A DNA stretch of 64,000 nt from Rhizobium sp. ASV8 (GTDB lineage Bacteria; Pseudomonadota; Alphaproteobacteria; Rhizobiales; Rhizobiaceae): the NCBI RefSeq assembly GCF_016429255.1, contig NZ_JAELUG010000001.1, positions 186,001 to 250,000 on the forward strand, read 5' to 3'. Position 1 is the first letter of the stretch. Each line of letters starts with the position of its first letter. The position numbers and the translations under genes are program-made. Below, one piece after another: positions 17,751-25,584 of the stretch. The notes below the pieces were generated by a model that had not been told where the DNA came from, did no database searches, and saw nothing but the letters and a program-made list of their open reading frames with translations.

Positions 17751-18143
17751 TCATGCCCTGGCTTCGGCGAGCGGGTCGCATATGCCCTCGGCATTTGGAT
17801 CGAAGTAGGGACGCACCTCGCATGTACCTTCCCAGCCGGGCATGAGATCCTTGTGCAACTGCATGAATTCGACCGCCAGTGCCACGGCCTCCTCCTTGCT
17901 CTGCAGCTCGAAAATCGCGTAGCCGCCGACGACCTCCTTGGCCTCGACGAAGGGGCCGTCGATAACGCTCAGCTTGCGATCCTTGATCGTGACGCGAGCG
18001 CCGGTCGCAAGCGGCATCAGTCCCGCGGTATCGATCATGCGGCCGGCCTTGATTTCGCGATCGGCAAGCTTGTGGATAGCCTCCATGAGCGCCGGCGACG
18101 GCTGCAGGAAATCGGTAGAGGTGACGATAGACATGAAACGCAT
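17751..18143 (-). CDS. YCII-related (DGPF) protein, partner of ECF42 sigma
   Basis: A 130-residue alpha/beta protein with the hallmark VIDGPFVEAKEVVGGYAIFE segment (DGPF motif at about residues 63-66). Start ATG 18143 is preceded by GGAGGAC at a good distance; the longer frame to 18179 lacks a ribosome site. It lies directly upstream of the ECF42 sigma gene on the same strand and is probably co-transcribed. DGPF proteins are conserved partners and targets of ECF42 sigmas; biochemical activity is unknown. Confidence 0.92.
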   Translation of the reverse strand: MRFMSIVTSTDFLQPSPALMEAIHKLADREIKAGRMIDTAGLMPLATGARVTIKDRKLSVIDGPFVEAKEVVGGYAIFELQSKEEAVALAVEFMQLHKDLMPGWEGTCEVRPYFDPNAEGICDPLAEARA

Positions 18144-18236
18144 TGGAAGTGTCCTCCGGAAGCGAGACGCCGGCACCATTGCCGCCTAACAAGCCCGCTC
18201 ATAGTGACAACGAAACAGCTTTTTGAAAATCGACAG

Positions 18237-18398
18237 TCACTTCAAAAAAATCTGCGTCGCGGCCAAGACGCCCTTGCGGGCGATATCATCCATCGGGATC
18301 GGCAGCTCTCGAGCGATGTCAATGACATCAGAAAAGCCGCAATCGAGTGAGCTTGCAACCCGTCGTATCGCTTTGTTGACTTCGCATGACCGTTGCAA
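18237..18398 (-). CDS. Possible small protein or gene remnant (53 residues)
   Basis: An open frame from a TTG at 18398 to a TGA at 18237 reads as natural protein: it contains EVNKAIRRVASSLDCGFSD and later PMDDIARKGVLAATQIFLK at the very C-terminus. No Shine-Dalgarno or ATG is present and the frame is closed further upstream, so it may be the 3' relic of a larger gene. I do not recognise it. Otherwise the interval 18144-18501 contains nothing I can call. Confidence 0.3.
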   Translation of the reverse strand: MQRSCEVNKAIRRVASSLDCGFSDVIDIARELPIPMDDIARKGVLAATQIFLK

Positions 18399-18501
18399 GA
18401 TTGTGAGGCGAAATCGGACCTGCGGACTTCGAAGATCAGCGCCTCCCCAGGGGCACCGGCTTCAGTAAAGCTCCGGGGCAACATGGCGGGAGCTCGTTTC
18501 T

Positions 18502-18879
18502 ATGTTCGACCATATCTCCATCGGCGTCAAAGACCTGGCACGGGCGCAGACCTTCTACGATGCCGCATTGGCACCGCTCGGCTACGAGCGCTTGAGCAAT
18601 TTCGATGGCACGGTAGGCTATGGTGCGGAACGCGCCCAGTTCTGGGTCAGCGAAGTGGAGCGACCGGTCCCAGCCGACCGCGGCTCGGGCCTGCACTTCT
18701 GTTTTGTCGCGCCGAGCCAGGAAGCGGTGGATGGCTTCTACGCCGCCAGCATCGCCAATGGTGGCGAAGACAATGGCAAGCCGGGCATCCGGCCCGATTA
18801 CAGCCAGTTCTACTATGCCGCCTTTATCATCGATCCTGATGGCTATCGGCTTGAGGCCTATTTCCAAACCGGCGAATAG
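18502..18879 (+). CDS. VOC (glyoxalase/bleomycin-resistance) superfamily protein
   Basis: A 125-residue single VOC-fold protein, starting MFDHISIGVKDLARAQTFYD, with GSGLHFCFVAPS in the middle and FIIDPDGYRLEAYF at the C-terminus, the usual paired beta-alpha-beta-beta-beta modules. Metal-ligand positions (His near residue 4, Glu in LEAY) are present. Substrate unknown; the family includes lactoylglutathione lyases, dioxygenases and fosfomycin/bleomycin resistance proteins. Monocistronic. Confidence 0.9.
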   Translation: MFDHISIGVKDLARAQTFYDAALAPLGYERLSNFDGTVGYGAERAQFWVSEVERPVPADRGSGLHFCFVAPSQEAVDGFYAASIANGGEDNGKPGIRPDYSQFYYAAFIIDPDGYRLEAYFQTGE

Positions 18880-19001
18880 GCGCAGCAACGACACGCTTCC
18901 CGCATAGTTGGACTGCTCATGTCGAGCCATCAGGCAAGGCTCGCATCAACTATTGCGTGTCGATTTCGCGGTGCAAACAACGGTGATGAAATTTCCATCG
19001 T

Positions 19002-19017
19002 TCAGGTTAATGTCAGG
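19002..19017 (+). promoter_or_regulatory. 11-base-period direct repeat upstream of the eptA-like gene
   Basis: TCAGG occurs at 19002-19006 and 19013-19017, exactly one helical turn (11 bases) apart, about 80 bases before the phosphoethanolamine transferase start. OmpR/PhoB-type response regulators bind such half-site pairs, and eptA genes elsewhere are under PmrA/PhoP control. The role here is inference. Confidence 0.3.
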
Positions 19018-19095
19018 AATGGTCGCCAAGGTCGTCCGCTTTCGCAATCAAAGCTGCGCCCTGCGGTAAGGGTTTTCCGGCTCGATCTACCGGAT

Positions 19096-20775
19096 ATGCC
19101 TCGGAGAAAACCATTGAACGACGACAAGACCTCATCTGGCCGACGCCTCGTCAGGCCAGCCATCGGCAGCGTCACATTATGTCTTCTGGTCACCCTTTAT
19201 GTGCTTCTTGTGACAAACCGGATGTTCTGGACGAAGTCTTCCGACTATTTCTCCGCCGAACCTGTCGCATTCGCCGCCTTCGTGGCGGGCATCTCGGCCG
19301 GGATCATGGGGCTGTTCACCCTTTTCTCCGCCAAATACGTCACCAAGCCCGTCTTGATCTTCTTCGTTCTCGTGGCATCGGTATGCTCCTGGTTCAACGA
19401 CCAGTTCGGCGTGATCATCGATAAGGAAATGATCCGCAATGCGGCGGTATCGACGGGTGCGGAAGCTGGACACCTGATCACCGCGCGCTTCGCAACGCAT
19501 GTATTGTTGACCGGTGTTCTCCCCTCGCTGCTGATCGTTTGGGTGCGGCTCATCCACCGTCCAATTCTGAAGAAACTCGCCTATAACACCGCCGTCATTC
19601 TTGCCTGCTCCGCGGTCTTCGTCGCTGCCGGCACCACCTTCTACAAGACCTATGCCGGCATTGGCCGCGCCCATCGCGACCTGATGGATACCCTCAATCC
19701 GGTAATTCCGGTTGCAAGTGCCGTGCGTTATGTCATCGATATGCAGCGGAACGCCAACGTTGTCGCCCAGCCCCTCGGAATGGATGCCCGCAAGGTCGGC
19801 GTGGTCGATGGCGGCAAGCCGCGCGTGACGATCATCGTGGCCGGAGAGACGGCCCGCGCGCAGAACTTCTCGCTTGGCGGCTACGACAGGATAACCAATC
19901 CGGAGCTCGCTAAGCGCAATGTCGTGTACTTCCCGAACACCAGCAGCTGCGGGACGGCAACGGCAACATCGATCCCCTGCCTGTTCTCCGTCTATACGCG
20001 CGAACAATACAGCCACCGCAAGGGACTGGAGACGGAAAACCTGCTCGACGTGCTGACCCACGCAAAGGTCGACGTGACCTGGCTGGACAACGACACTGGC
20101 AGCTACGATCTGACGAACCGCGTCTCCTATACCTATCTGCCGCCTTTGGGCGATCCCCGCTTCTGCAAGGATGGCGAATGCAAGGACGAAATCCTTGTCG
20201 ACAAGGTCGATGGCTGGCTGGACAAGGTGAAAGGGGACAGCGTTCTCGTGCTGCATCAGCTAGGCAGCCACGGGCCCGCCTATTATCAGCGTTATCCGGA
20301 GGAGTTCCGCCGCTTCCGTCCGGATTGCCGCTCCAACGATTTCAGCTCCTGCTCGCGGGAGGAAATCACCAATGCCTATGACAATACCATCCTATACACC
20401 GACCACATCGTCTCGATGGTCATCGACAAGCTGAAGCAGCGCTCGAATTCGGTATCCGGCGCCGTGCTCTACTTCTCCGATCACGGCGAATCCCTCGGCG
20501 AAAACGGCATCTATCTGCATGGTGCGCCCTATATCATCGCGCCGGCCCAGCAGACGCAGGTGCCGATGCTGGTGTGGATGGCGGACGATCTGGCAAAGGC
20601 GGCCGGCTACAACATGGCATGCTTGTCCAAACGCGCCGCCGAAGGCCCGAATTCGCACGACAACATCTTTCACAGCGTTCTCGGCATGATGGACATTGCG
20701 ACGAAGGCCTACGATCGCAGCCTGGATGTTTTTGCAGGCTGCCGTTCACCATCGAACAAGCTCGCACTGGATTGA
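19096..20775 (+). CDS. eptA: Lipid A phosphoethanolamine transferase, EptA/MCR family
   Basis: A 559-residue inner-membrane enzyme that transfers phosphoethanolamine from phosphatidylethanolamine, usually to lipid A, lowering negative charge and polymyxin binding. Five N-terminal transmembrane helices (to about residue 185) precede a periplasmic alkaline-phosphatase-like domain. Visible catalytic features: metal-ligand Glu251 in VAGETARAQNFSLGGY, nucleophile Thr287 in SSCGTATA, and FSDHGESLGENGIYLHGAPY near 460-480. Several Cys pairs are placed like the family's disulfides. ATG 19096 was chosen; the frame runs upstream through non-helical sequence. Exact acceptor is inferred from the family. 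Confidence 0.9.
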   Translation: MPRRKPLNDDKTSSGRRLVRPAIGSVTLCLLVTLYVLLVTNRMFWTKSSDYFSAEPVAFAAFVAGISAGIMGLFTLFSAKYVTKPVLIFFVLVASVCSWFNDQFGVIIDKEMIRNAAVSTGAEAGHLITARFATHVLLTGVLPSLLIVWVRLIHRPILKKLAYNTAVILACSAVFVAAGTTFYKTYAGIGRAHRDLMDTLNPVIPVASAVRYVIDMQRNANVVAQPLGMDARKVGVVDGGKPRVTIIVAGETARAQNFSLGGYDRITNPELAKRNVVYFPNTSSCGTATATSIPCLFSVYTREQYSHRKGLETENLLDVLTHAKVDVTWLDNDTGSYDLTNRVSYTYLPPLGDPRFCKDGECKDEILVDKVDGWLDKVKGDSVLVLHQLGSHGPAYYQRYPEEFRRFRPDCRSNDFSSCSREEITNAYDNTILYTDHIVSMVIDKLKQRSNSVSGAVLYFSDHGESLGENGIYLHGAPYIIAPAQQTQVPMLVWMADDLAKAAGYNMACLSKRAAEGPNSHDNIFHSVLGMMDIATKAYDRSLDVFAGCRSPSNKLALD

Positions 20776-20835
20776 CATGAGACGTTCAGTCTTCTGCGGC
20801 TCCGCCCTCGCCGAGCCGCAGAGGAGCCAAAGCCG

Positions 20836-21213
20836 TCAAAGCCGCTTGGGTTGACGGATCGTGCGTTCGTTTTCGACATTGCCGGTATTGAGTGTCGTAT
20901 TCCTCTCGAACAACACCACCTCGCATGTCGGCTCGGCGACGGGACAATGTTCAACGCCATGCGGCACGATGATGTATTCGCCCGGCCCGAGCACAACATC
21001 ACCGCCGTTTTCCTCACGCAGCTTCATGCGTAGTGTCCCCTTGACGACGAGGAACAACTCGTCTTCGTCGTCATGATGGTGCCAATGGAATCCACCTTCG
21101 AGCTTCACGAGCTTGATCTGAAAATCATTGATATCGCCACCGACGCGCGGACTCCAAGTCTCATCGAAGGCTGCAAAGGCTTTGGTAAGATTGACCTTTT
21201 TCAGTGCGACCAT
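20836..21213 (-). CDS. Cupin domain protein
   Basis: A 125-residue cupin. Motif 1 is HWHHHDDEDELFLVVKGTL with three candidate metal His and a Glu; motif 2 is PGEYIIVPHGVEHCP. ATG 21213 has GGGAGG five to eleven bases upstream; the much longer open frame to 21579 crosses the divergent gene's leader and is not coding. It belongs to the small cupin group of sugar isomerase/dioxygenase-like proteins without assigned role. Divergent from the LLM monooxygenase gene, 214 bases apart. Confidence 0.88.
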   Translation of the reverse strand: MVALKKVNLTKAFAAFDETWSPRVGGDINDFQIKLVKLEGGFHWHHHDDEDELFLVVKGTLRMKLREENGGDVVLGPGEYIIVPHGVEHCPVAEPTCEVVLFERNTTLNTGNVENERTIRQPKRL

Positions 21214-21427
21214 GTATTTCCTCCCTTGATCCACCTGAGCTGGCGGCCAAACTAATATTGGCGCGAGTGCTGCCGATGGCAACGCCGGCATGTCAAACGC
21301 CACTGGTAGCCATCGGCATATCGAATTCTTCGAAGGTTTCAGCCGAAACTTTCCGGGTAGTGGATGATCGAGAGCGACACTACATGCTGTCTCAACATTA
21401 TCATTTCGACACATGACAGGAAAAATC

Positions 21428-22465
21428 ATGACGACAAAAAATGTCGAATTCGGACTCGATACTTTCGGCGACGTCACCTTCGATGGCAACGGCGCGCCGC
21501 TTCCGCATGCGCAAGTTCTCCGAAACGTAGTCGAGGAAGGCGTCCTTGCCGACCAGCTTGGAATCGGCTTCTTCGGCATCGGCGAGCATCACCGCGAAGA
21601 CTTCGCTGTCTCCTCGCCGGAGACGATTCTGGCCGCCATCGCCAGCCGCACATCGAAGATCCACCTGGGATCGGCCGTGACTGTGCTGAGCTCGGACGAC
21701 CCGATCCGCGTCTTCCAGCGCTTCTCGAGCCTCAACGCCGTTTCGAACGGTCGAGCCGAGGTCATTCTCGGCCGCGGCTCGTTTACGGAATCCTTCCCGC
21801 TATTCGGCTTCGAGCTGTCGCAGTACGAGCAGTTGTTCGAGGAAAAACTGGATCTGTTCGCGGCCCTGCTCAAGAACGAGCCAGTGAACTGGCAGGGCAG
21901 CATTCGCCCGCCGCTGCACAACCAGAAAGTCTTCCCGACCATCGAAAGCGGGCAGCTGAAGACCTGGATCGGCGTCGGCGGCAGCCCGGAATCGGTGGTG
22001 CGCGCGGCTCATTACGATCTCCCGCTGATGCTCGCGATCATCGGCGGAAGCCCCTATCGCTTTCAGCCCTATGTCGACCTCTATCATCGCGCCTACGAAC
22101 AGATGGGCAAGCCGGTGAAGCCGGTCGGCATCCATTCACCGGGCTATATCGCCGAAACGGATGAACAGGCGCGTGAGGAGCTATGGCCCTGCTTCAAGGC
22201 CATGCGCGACCGCATCGGCCGCGAGCGCGGCTGGCCGCCCATGACCCGCGCGGAATTCGACAACGAGATCGAAAAGGGCTCGCTCTACGTCGGCTCGCCG
22301 GAAACCGTCGCTGCGAAACTCGCGCCGGTCATCAAGACGCTCGGCATCGATCGCTTCCAGCTGAAATACAGCGCCGGTGGTCTCGGTCATGAGAAGATGA
22401 TGCGGTGTATCGAACTCTACGGCCAGAAGGTGATCCCGGCCGTGCGCGCGGCGCTGGCCGCATAG
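21428..22465 (+). CDS. LLM-class flavin-dependent oxidoreductase
   Basis: A 345-residue luciferase-like monooxygenase fold protein. The N-terminus FGLDTFGDV, then GIGFFGIGEHHREDFAVSSP (conserved EHH near residue 52), LGSAVTVLSSDDPIRVFQRF, and GRAEVILGRGSFTESFPLFG are typical of the F420/FMN-dependent LLM family. ATG 21428 follows AGGA. Likely oxidises an organic substrate with reduced FMN supplied by a separate reductase; no reductase gene is adjacent. Substrate unknown. Confidence 0.9.
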   Translation: MTTKNVEFGLDTFGDVTFDGNGAPLPHAQVLRNVVEEGVLADQLGIGFFGIGEHHREDFAVSSPETILAAIASRTSKIHLGSAVTVLSSDDPIRVFQRFSSLNAVSNGRAEVILGRGSFTESFPLFGFELSQYEQLFEEKLDLFAALLKNEPVNWQGSIRPPLHNQKVFPTIESGQLKTWIGVGGSPESVVRAAHYDLPLMLAIIGGSPYRFQPYVDLYHRAYEQMGKPVKPVGIHSPGYIAETDEQAREELWPCFKAMRDRIGRERGWPPMTRAEFDNEIEKGSLYVGSPETVAAKLAPVIKTLGIDRFQLKYSAGGLGHEKMMRCIELYGQKVIPAVRAALAA

Positions 22466-22585
22466 TCCGGGGCGGATACTCCGCCCTACAGAGCCGCGCG
22501 TCCTATGTGACGCGCAAAGGTCGCCGTAGTGCTTTAAACCTGCTGCATAATTTTATCCTTAAATCGATTGGGATTTGAGGAACTA
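22466..22585. repeat. Multi-hairpin intergenic element, resembles a rhizobial dispersed repeat
   Basis: Three stem-loops follow the LLM stop: GGGCGGA/TCCGCCC (22470-22486), GCGCGTC/GACGCGC (22496-22515) and CCTTAAATC/GATTTGAGG (22557-22580). From recall, the part from about 22490 to 22585 resembles an intergenic palindromic unit found in many copies in Rhizobium genomes. Only one copy is seen in this window, so repeat status is from memory; the hairpins are seen directly. Confidence 0.5.
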
Positions 22586-22614
22586 TACGGCAGCCTTCCA
22601 TGATCACCCGGCTC

Positions 22615-22651
22615 AACGGGCGCTTCGCGACACAGCGAGGCGCCCGTTTTT
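22615..22651 (+). terminator. Rho-independent terminator
   Basis: AACGGGCGC and GCGCCCGTT form a long GC-rich stem with a loop of about 16 bases and are followed by a T run. It reads correctly for the + strand, about 150 bases after the LLM monooxygenase and ahead of the RpiR gene. Confidence 0.75.
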
Positions 22652-22679
22652 ATTTCTGCTGTCCTTTTATTGAAGCAAA

Positions 22680-22705
22680 TGCTACATGTAATAAAAATGG
22701 TAGCA
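22680..22705. promoter_or_regulatory. Inverted repeat upstream of rpiR-like gene, candidate operator
   Basis: TGCTAC (22680-22685) and GTAGCA (22700-22705) are perfect inverted arms with a 14-base AT-rich spacer, ending 25 bases before the regulator's ATG. An overlapping ATTACTAC may be a further half-site. The position fits autoregulation by the RpiR-family protein. Seen: symmetry; inferred: binding. Confidence 0.45.
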
Positions 22706-22730
22706 ATTACTACAATAGAGAAGACTCCTG

Positions 22731-23630
22731 ATGGGCGGAAAGACGCAAAAGCACCATAGCTTCGACGACCACGTTCTAGGTCTGATGGAAACGCTGGCGC
22801 CGGCGGAACAACGCATCGCGCGCTTCTTCGTCGACCAGAAGCAGGCCGCCCTGCTCAATTCGGCTGCCCAGATCGCCCAGCTCGCCGGCACCAGCGACGC
22901 AACGGTCGTCCGCACCGCCCGCGCCCTCGGCTTCGAAAGCCTGTCGACACTCCGGGCCACGCTGCTTGCCGAACTGACGGGAACGCCGTCGCCCGGCGCG
23001 CGGTTGGAACGCACGCTGGCAGAGACGGGCAGCCAGGCCAGCAATGCGCTTCGCCATGTCATCGACATGCATGAACAGGCATTGAGGGTCATGCGAGAAG
23101 ATGCGTTTGCAGCAAGCTTCGAGCGTTGCGTGGATAGTCTGGCGGGTGCCGCTCGGCGTCATGTCTTCGGCATTGGGCCATCGGGCGCCATGGCCGACTA
23201 TGCCAGCCTGCAATTCAATCGCATCGGCCTGCCGACAAACGCGCTCTCCTCCTCGGGCGTCGCACTTGCCGACCGGCTGCTGTGGGTCGGTACCGGTGAT
23301 GTCGTGCTGATGATCGCCTATGCGCCGCTTTACCGCGAAGTAGACGTGCTGCTCGAACATGCGGGCCGTCATGGAGTGCCCGTTATCCTGATCAGCGACG
23401 ACCTTGGCCTGCTGGTTGCCGACAGGGTGGCCGAAGTCCTGCCCGTGCCACGCGGCAATGCCGGTCACCTCGCCATGCATGGCGGAACGATGGTGTTGAT
23501 CGAGGCGTTGATCGTGGCGCTCGCGGCAAAGGGCCGGGATACCGCCATAGACAGCCTCGACCAACTCAGCCAGCTACGCGGCGCCATCGATAGATCGTGG
23601 AGCAAACGTGGCACGAGGAGGCGTAAGTGA
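22731..23630 (+). CDS. MurR/RpiR-family transcriptional regulator
   Basis: A 299-residue regulator. N-terminal HTH_6 domain (residues about 10-85, LAPAEQRIARFFVDQ and AQIAQLAGTSDATVVRTARALG) and a C-terminal SIS sugar-phosphate-binding domain (about 120-270; HVFGIGPSGAMADYASLQF, later VPVILISDD). Such regulators sense phosphosugars. The next genes encode membrane proteins 121 bases downstream, which could be its targets along with itself. Ligand unknown. Confidence 0.92.
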   Translation: MGGKTQKHHSFDDHVLGLMETLAPAEQRIARFFVDQKQAALLNSAAQIAQLAGTSDATVVRTARALGFESLSTLRATLLAELTGTPSPGARLERTLAETGSQASNALRHVIDMHEQALRVMREDAFAASFERCVDSLAGAARRHVFGIGPSGAMADYASLQFNRIGLPTNALSSSGVALADRLLWVGTGDVVLMIAYAPLYREVDVLLEHAGRHGVPVILISDDLGLLVADRVAEVLPVPRGNAGHLAMHGGTMVLIEALIVALAAKGRDTAIDSLDQLSQLRGAIDRSWSKRGTRRRK

Positions 23631-23751
23631 ACGACACCCATGGTCGCCATGCTGGAATGCTCCCCTTGCCAGCTCATCCAGCACATCAAGAAGTCAATCC
23701 GAAAAATATCATGCCGATTCAAAGCCCTAACCGTCATTCGGGAATCAGTTC

Positions 23752-24498
23752 ATGAACAACCTCACACCCATTCTGTCCACTGTGACGGCATCCTTCCTCG
23801 GCTCGTTCGTCGAGGTCGTGGAAGCCTTCACCATCGTTCTCGCTGTCGGCGTCACCCGCAGCTGGCGCCCGGCACTGACGGGCGCGGCACTTGCCCTTGC
23901 CGTGCTTGCGGCCCTTGTCCTCATCTTCGGGCCGCTGCTTGCGCTGATACCGATCGAAATATTGCAGTTCGTCGTTGGCGTTCTGCTGATCCTTTTCGGC
24001 ATGCGCTGGCTGCGCAAGGCCATCCTCCGTTCGCTCGGCGTCATCGCCCTGCATGACGAGGAGGCAGCCTTCTCCAAGGAGACGGCAGCGTTGCAGGCGC
24101 AATCCGCCGATCGCCGTGCCGATTATCTCGCCGGACTCGCGGCTTTCAAAGCTGTACTACTGGAAGGCGTCGAAGTGGTCTTCATCGTCATCGCCGTCGG
24201 CGGCGCGCATGGCCTGACGCTCTATGCCGGCCTCGGCGCACTTGCCGCCTTCGTACTCGTCATGCTCATCGGGCTTCTGGTCCATCGTCCGCTCGCCACC
24301 GTGCCGGAAAACACCCTCAAATTCGTCGTCGGCCTGATGCTGTCAAGCTTCGGCATCTTCTGGACCGGCGAGGGTCTCGGCGCGCATTGGCCGGGAGCGG
24401 ACCTCGCGCTGATCGCCATCTTCGCGATCGTCTCGCTCGCCTCCTATGCCATCATCCGCGGCATGCGCGGCAGCACAACAGCAAAGGCAGCCCAATGA
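23752..24498 (+). CDS. COG4280-type polytopic membrane protein with duplicated Glu motifs
   Basis: A 248-residue inner-membrane protein with about seven helices and an evident internal duplication. The first half has SFVEVVEAFTIVLAVGVTRS (about residues 18-37), the second LLEGVEVVFIVIAVGGAHGL (about 138-157). The paired ExxE cores embedded in helices recall REGxE motifs of FTR1-like and other cation transporters, so metal or cation transport is a reasonable guess, but the function is unassigned. Its stop overlaps the start of the following small membrane protein (ATGA), indicating translational coupling. Confidence 0.75.
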   Translation: MNNLTPILSTVTASFLGSFVEVVEAFTIVLAVGVTRSWRPALTGAALALAVLAALVLIFGPLLALIPIEILQFVVGVLLILFGMRWLRKAILRSLGVIALHDEEAAFSKETAALQAQSADRRADYLAGLAAFKAVLLEGVEVVFIVIAVGGAHGLTLYAGLGALAAFVLVMLIGLLVHRPLATVPENTLKFVVGLMLSSFGIFWTGEGLGAHWPGADLALIAIFAIVSLASYAIIRGMRGSTTAKAAQ

Positions 24499-24701
24499 CC
24501 ATCTTGCGCATCGCCCTCTCCGAACTCATCGGCATGTTCATTGACGACGGCAGCCTCGCCACGCTCTGCCTGATCCTCATCCTCGTCATTGCCGGCGCGG
24601 TGGAGTTTCTCGCCATGCCGCCGCTTGCCGGCGGGCTGCTGCTGCTTGCCGGCTGCCTCGCCATCCTGCTTTACAGCGTCCGCCGCGCCGTGAAGCGCTG
24701 A
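24495..24701 (+). CDS. Small two-helix membrane protein
   Basis: A 68-residue protein with two hydrophobic helices (LATLCLILILVIAGAVEFLA and GGLLLLAGCLAILLYS) and a basic C-terminus. Its ATG overlaps the TGA of the preceding membrane gene (24495-24498). Size, coupling and topology suggest an accessory subunit of the COG4280-like protein. No family recognised. Confidence 0.75.
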   Translation: MTILRIALSELIGMFIDDGSLATLCLILILVIAGAVEFLAMPPLAGGLLLLAGCLAILLYSVRRAVKR

Positions 24702-24706
24702 GATTC

Positions 24707-24744
24707 ACAACCGCCTGCAAGGCTTTGGTTTTGCAGGCGGTTGT
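24707..24744 (+). terminator. Perfect 14-bp stem-loop after the membrane operon
   Basis: ACAACCGCCTGCAA (24707-24720) and TTGCAGGCGGTTGT (24731-24744) pair without mismatch around a 10-base loop, starting six bases after the stop codon. There is no T-tract, so it is either a factor-assisted terminator or an mRNA 3'-end stabiliser. Confidence 0.55.
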
Positions 24745-24766
24745 CACGCTGTCTGTCAGTCAGCTT

Positions 24767-24864
24767 TAGTGCAATTCCAGCAAAAGTACGCAGCGGTTTC
24801 GCGTCCGGAGTTGCGCAAGGACAGTGAGATAGAGCATTTCCGCTTGGGTTGGAAATGCTCTATC
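24767..24864. repeat. RIME-like intergenic mosaic element, copy 1
   Basis: The 98 bases end in a perfect palindrome: GATAGAGCATTTCC (24828-24841), 9-base loop, GGAAATGCTCTATC (24851-24864). The upstream half, with GCAGCGGTTT at 24791-24800 and TGCG-rich sequence after it, aligns over about 60 bases with the element at 55029-55134. From recall this layout matches the RIME-type repeats of Rhizobium. It lies just upstream of the histidine phosphatase gene. Confidence 0.65.
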
Positions 24865-24926
24865 TCTCGACACGGCCGCTGGCAGATGCAAAGAATTCCG
24901 CACGCCAAGCACAAAGGAGAACCGGC

Positions 24927-25508
24927 ATGAGCAGCGCCTATCCTGAAGTCTACCTGGTGCGACATGGGCAGACGGAATGGAGCCTTTCCGGCCGGCATAC
25001 CGGCCGCACGGATATCCCATTGACAGCCGACGGCGAAGAAGCCGCCCGCAAGGTGTCAGGTCGCCTGCCAACCATCGATTTCGCCGCCGTTTGGTCAAGC
25101 CCATCCCAGCGCGCGCAAAATACCTGCGCGCTCGCCGGCTTCGGCGCCCGTCGCATCGTCAAGGACGATCTGGCGGAGTGGGACTACGGCGCCTATGAAG
25201 GCATCACCACCAAGGCGATCCTGGCGGAGCGGCCAGGCTGGCAGGTCTTTCGCGACGGCTGCCCGAATGGCGAGACCTCGGCCGATGTCGGCGCGCGCGC
25301 CGACAGGATCATCAGCGAGCTTCGCGCCATCAACGGCCCCGTGCTGATCTTCTCGAGCGCCCATTTCCTGCGCGTCTTCGCCGCTCGCTGGGTCGGCCTG
25401 CCGCCGGAAGGTGGTGCGCATCTAGTGCTCGACACCACAAGCATCAGCGTACTTGGCTACGAGCATGACCTGAGCGAGCCGGTCATCCGCCGCTGGAACG
25501 AAATCTGA
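24927..25508 (+). CDS. Histidine phosphatase (phosphoglycerate mutase-like)
   Basis: A 193-residue histidine phosphatase. The catalytic RHGQTEW (phosphorylated His at about residue 13) is followed by SGRHTGRTDIPLT; the second catalytic His lies in FSSAHFLRVFAARWVGLP near residue 150. AAGGAG precedes ATG 24927. The short length and lack of mutase insertions point to a broad phosphatase rather than a glycolytic mutase. Substrate unknown. Confidence 0.9.
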   Translation: MSSAYPEVYLVRHGQTEWSLSGRHTGRTDIPLTADGEEAARKVSGRLPTIDFAAVWSSPSQRAQNTCALAGFGARRIVKDDLAEWDYGAYEGITTKAILAERPGWQVFRDGCPNGETSADVGARADRIISELRAINGPVLIFSSAHFLRVFAARWVGLPPEGGAHLVLDTTSISVLGYEHDLSEPVIRRWNEI

Positions 25509-25584
25509 CCGCTTCGCATCACCGCTAGTAAATCGAGCGGCCCAAGGCCGCTCGATGCTTCTCAAGAACTAGATCTTCAGCTGC

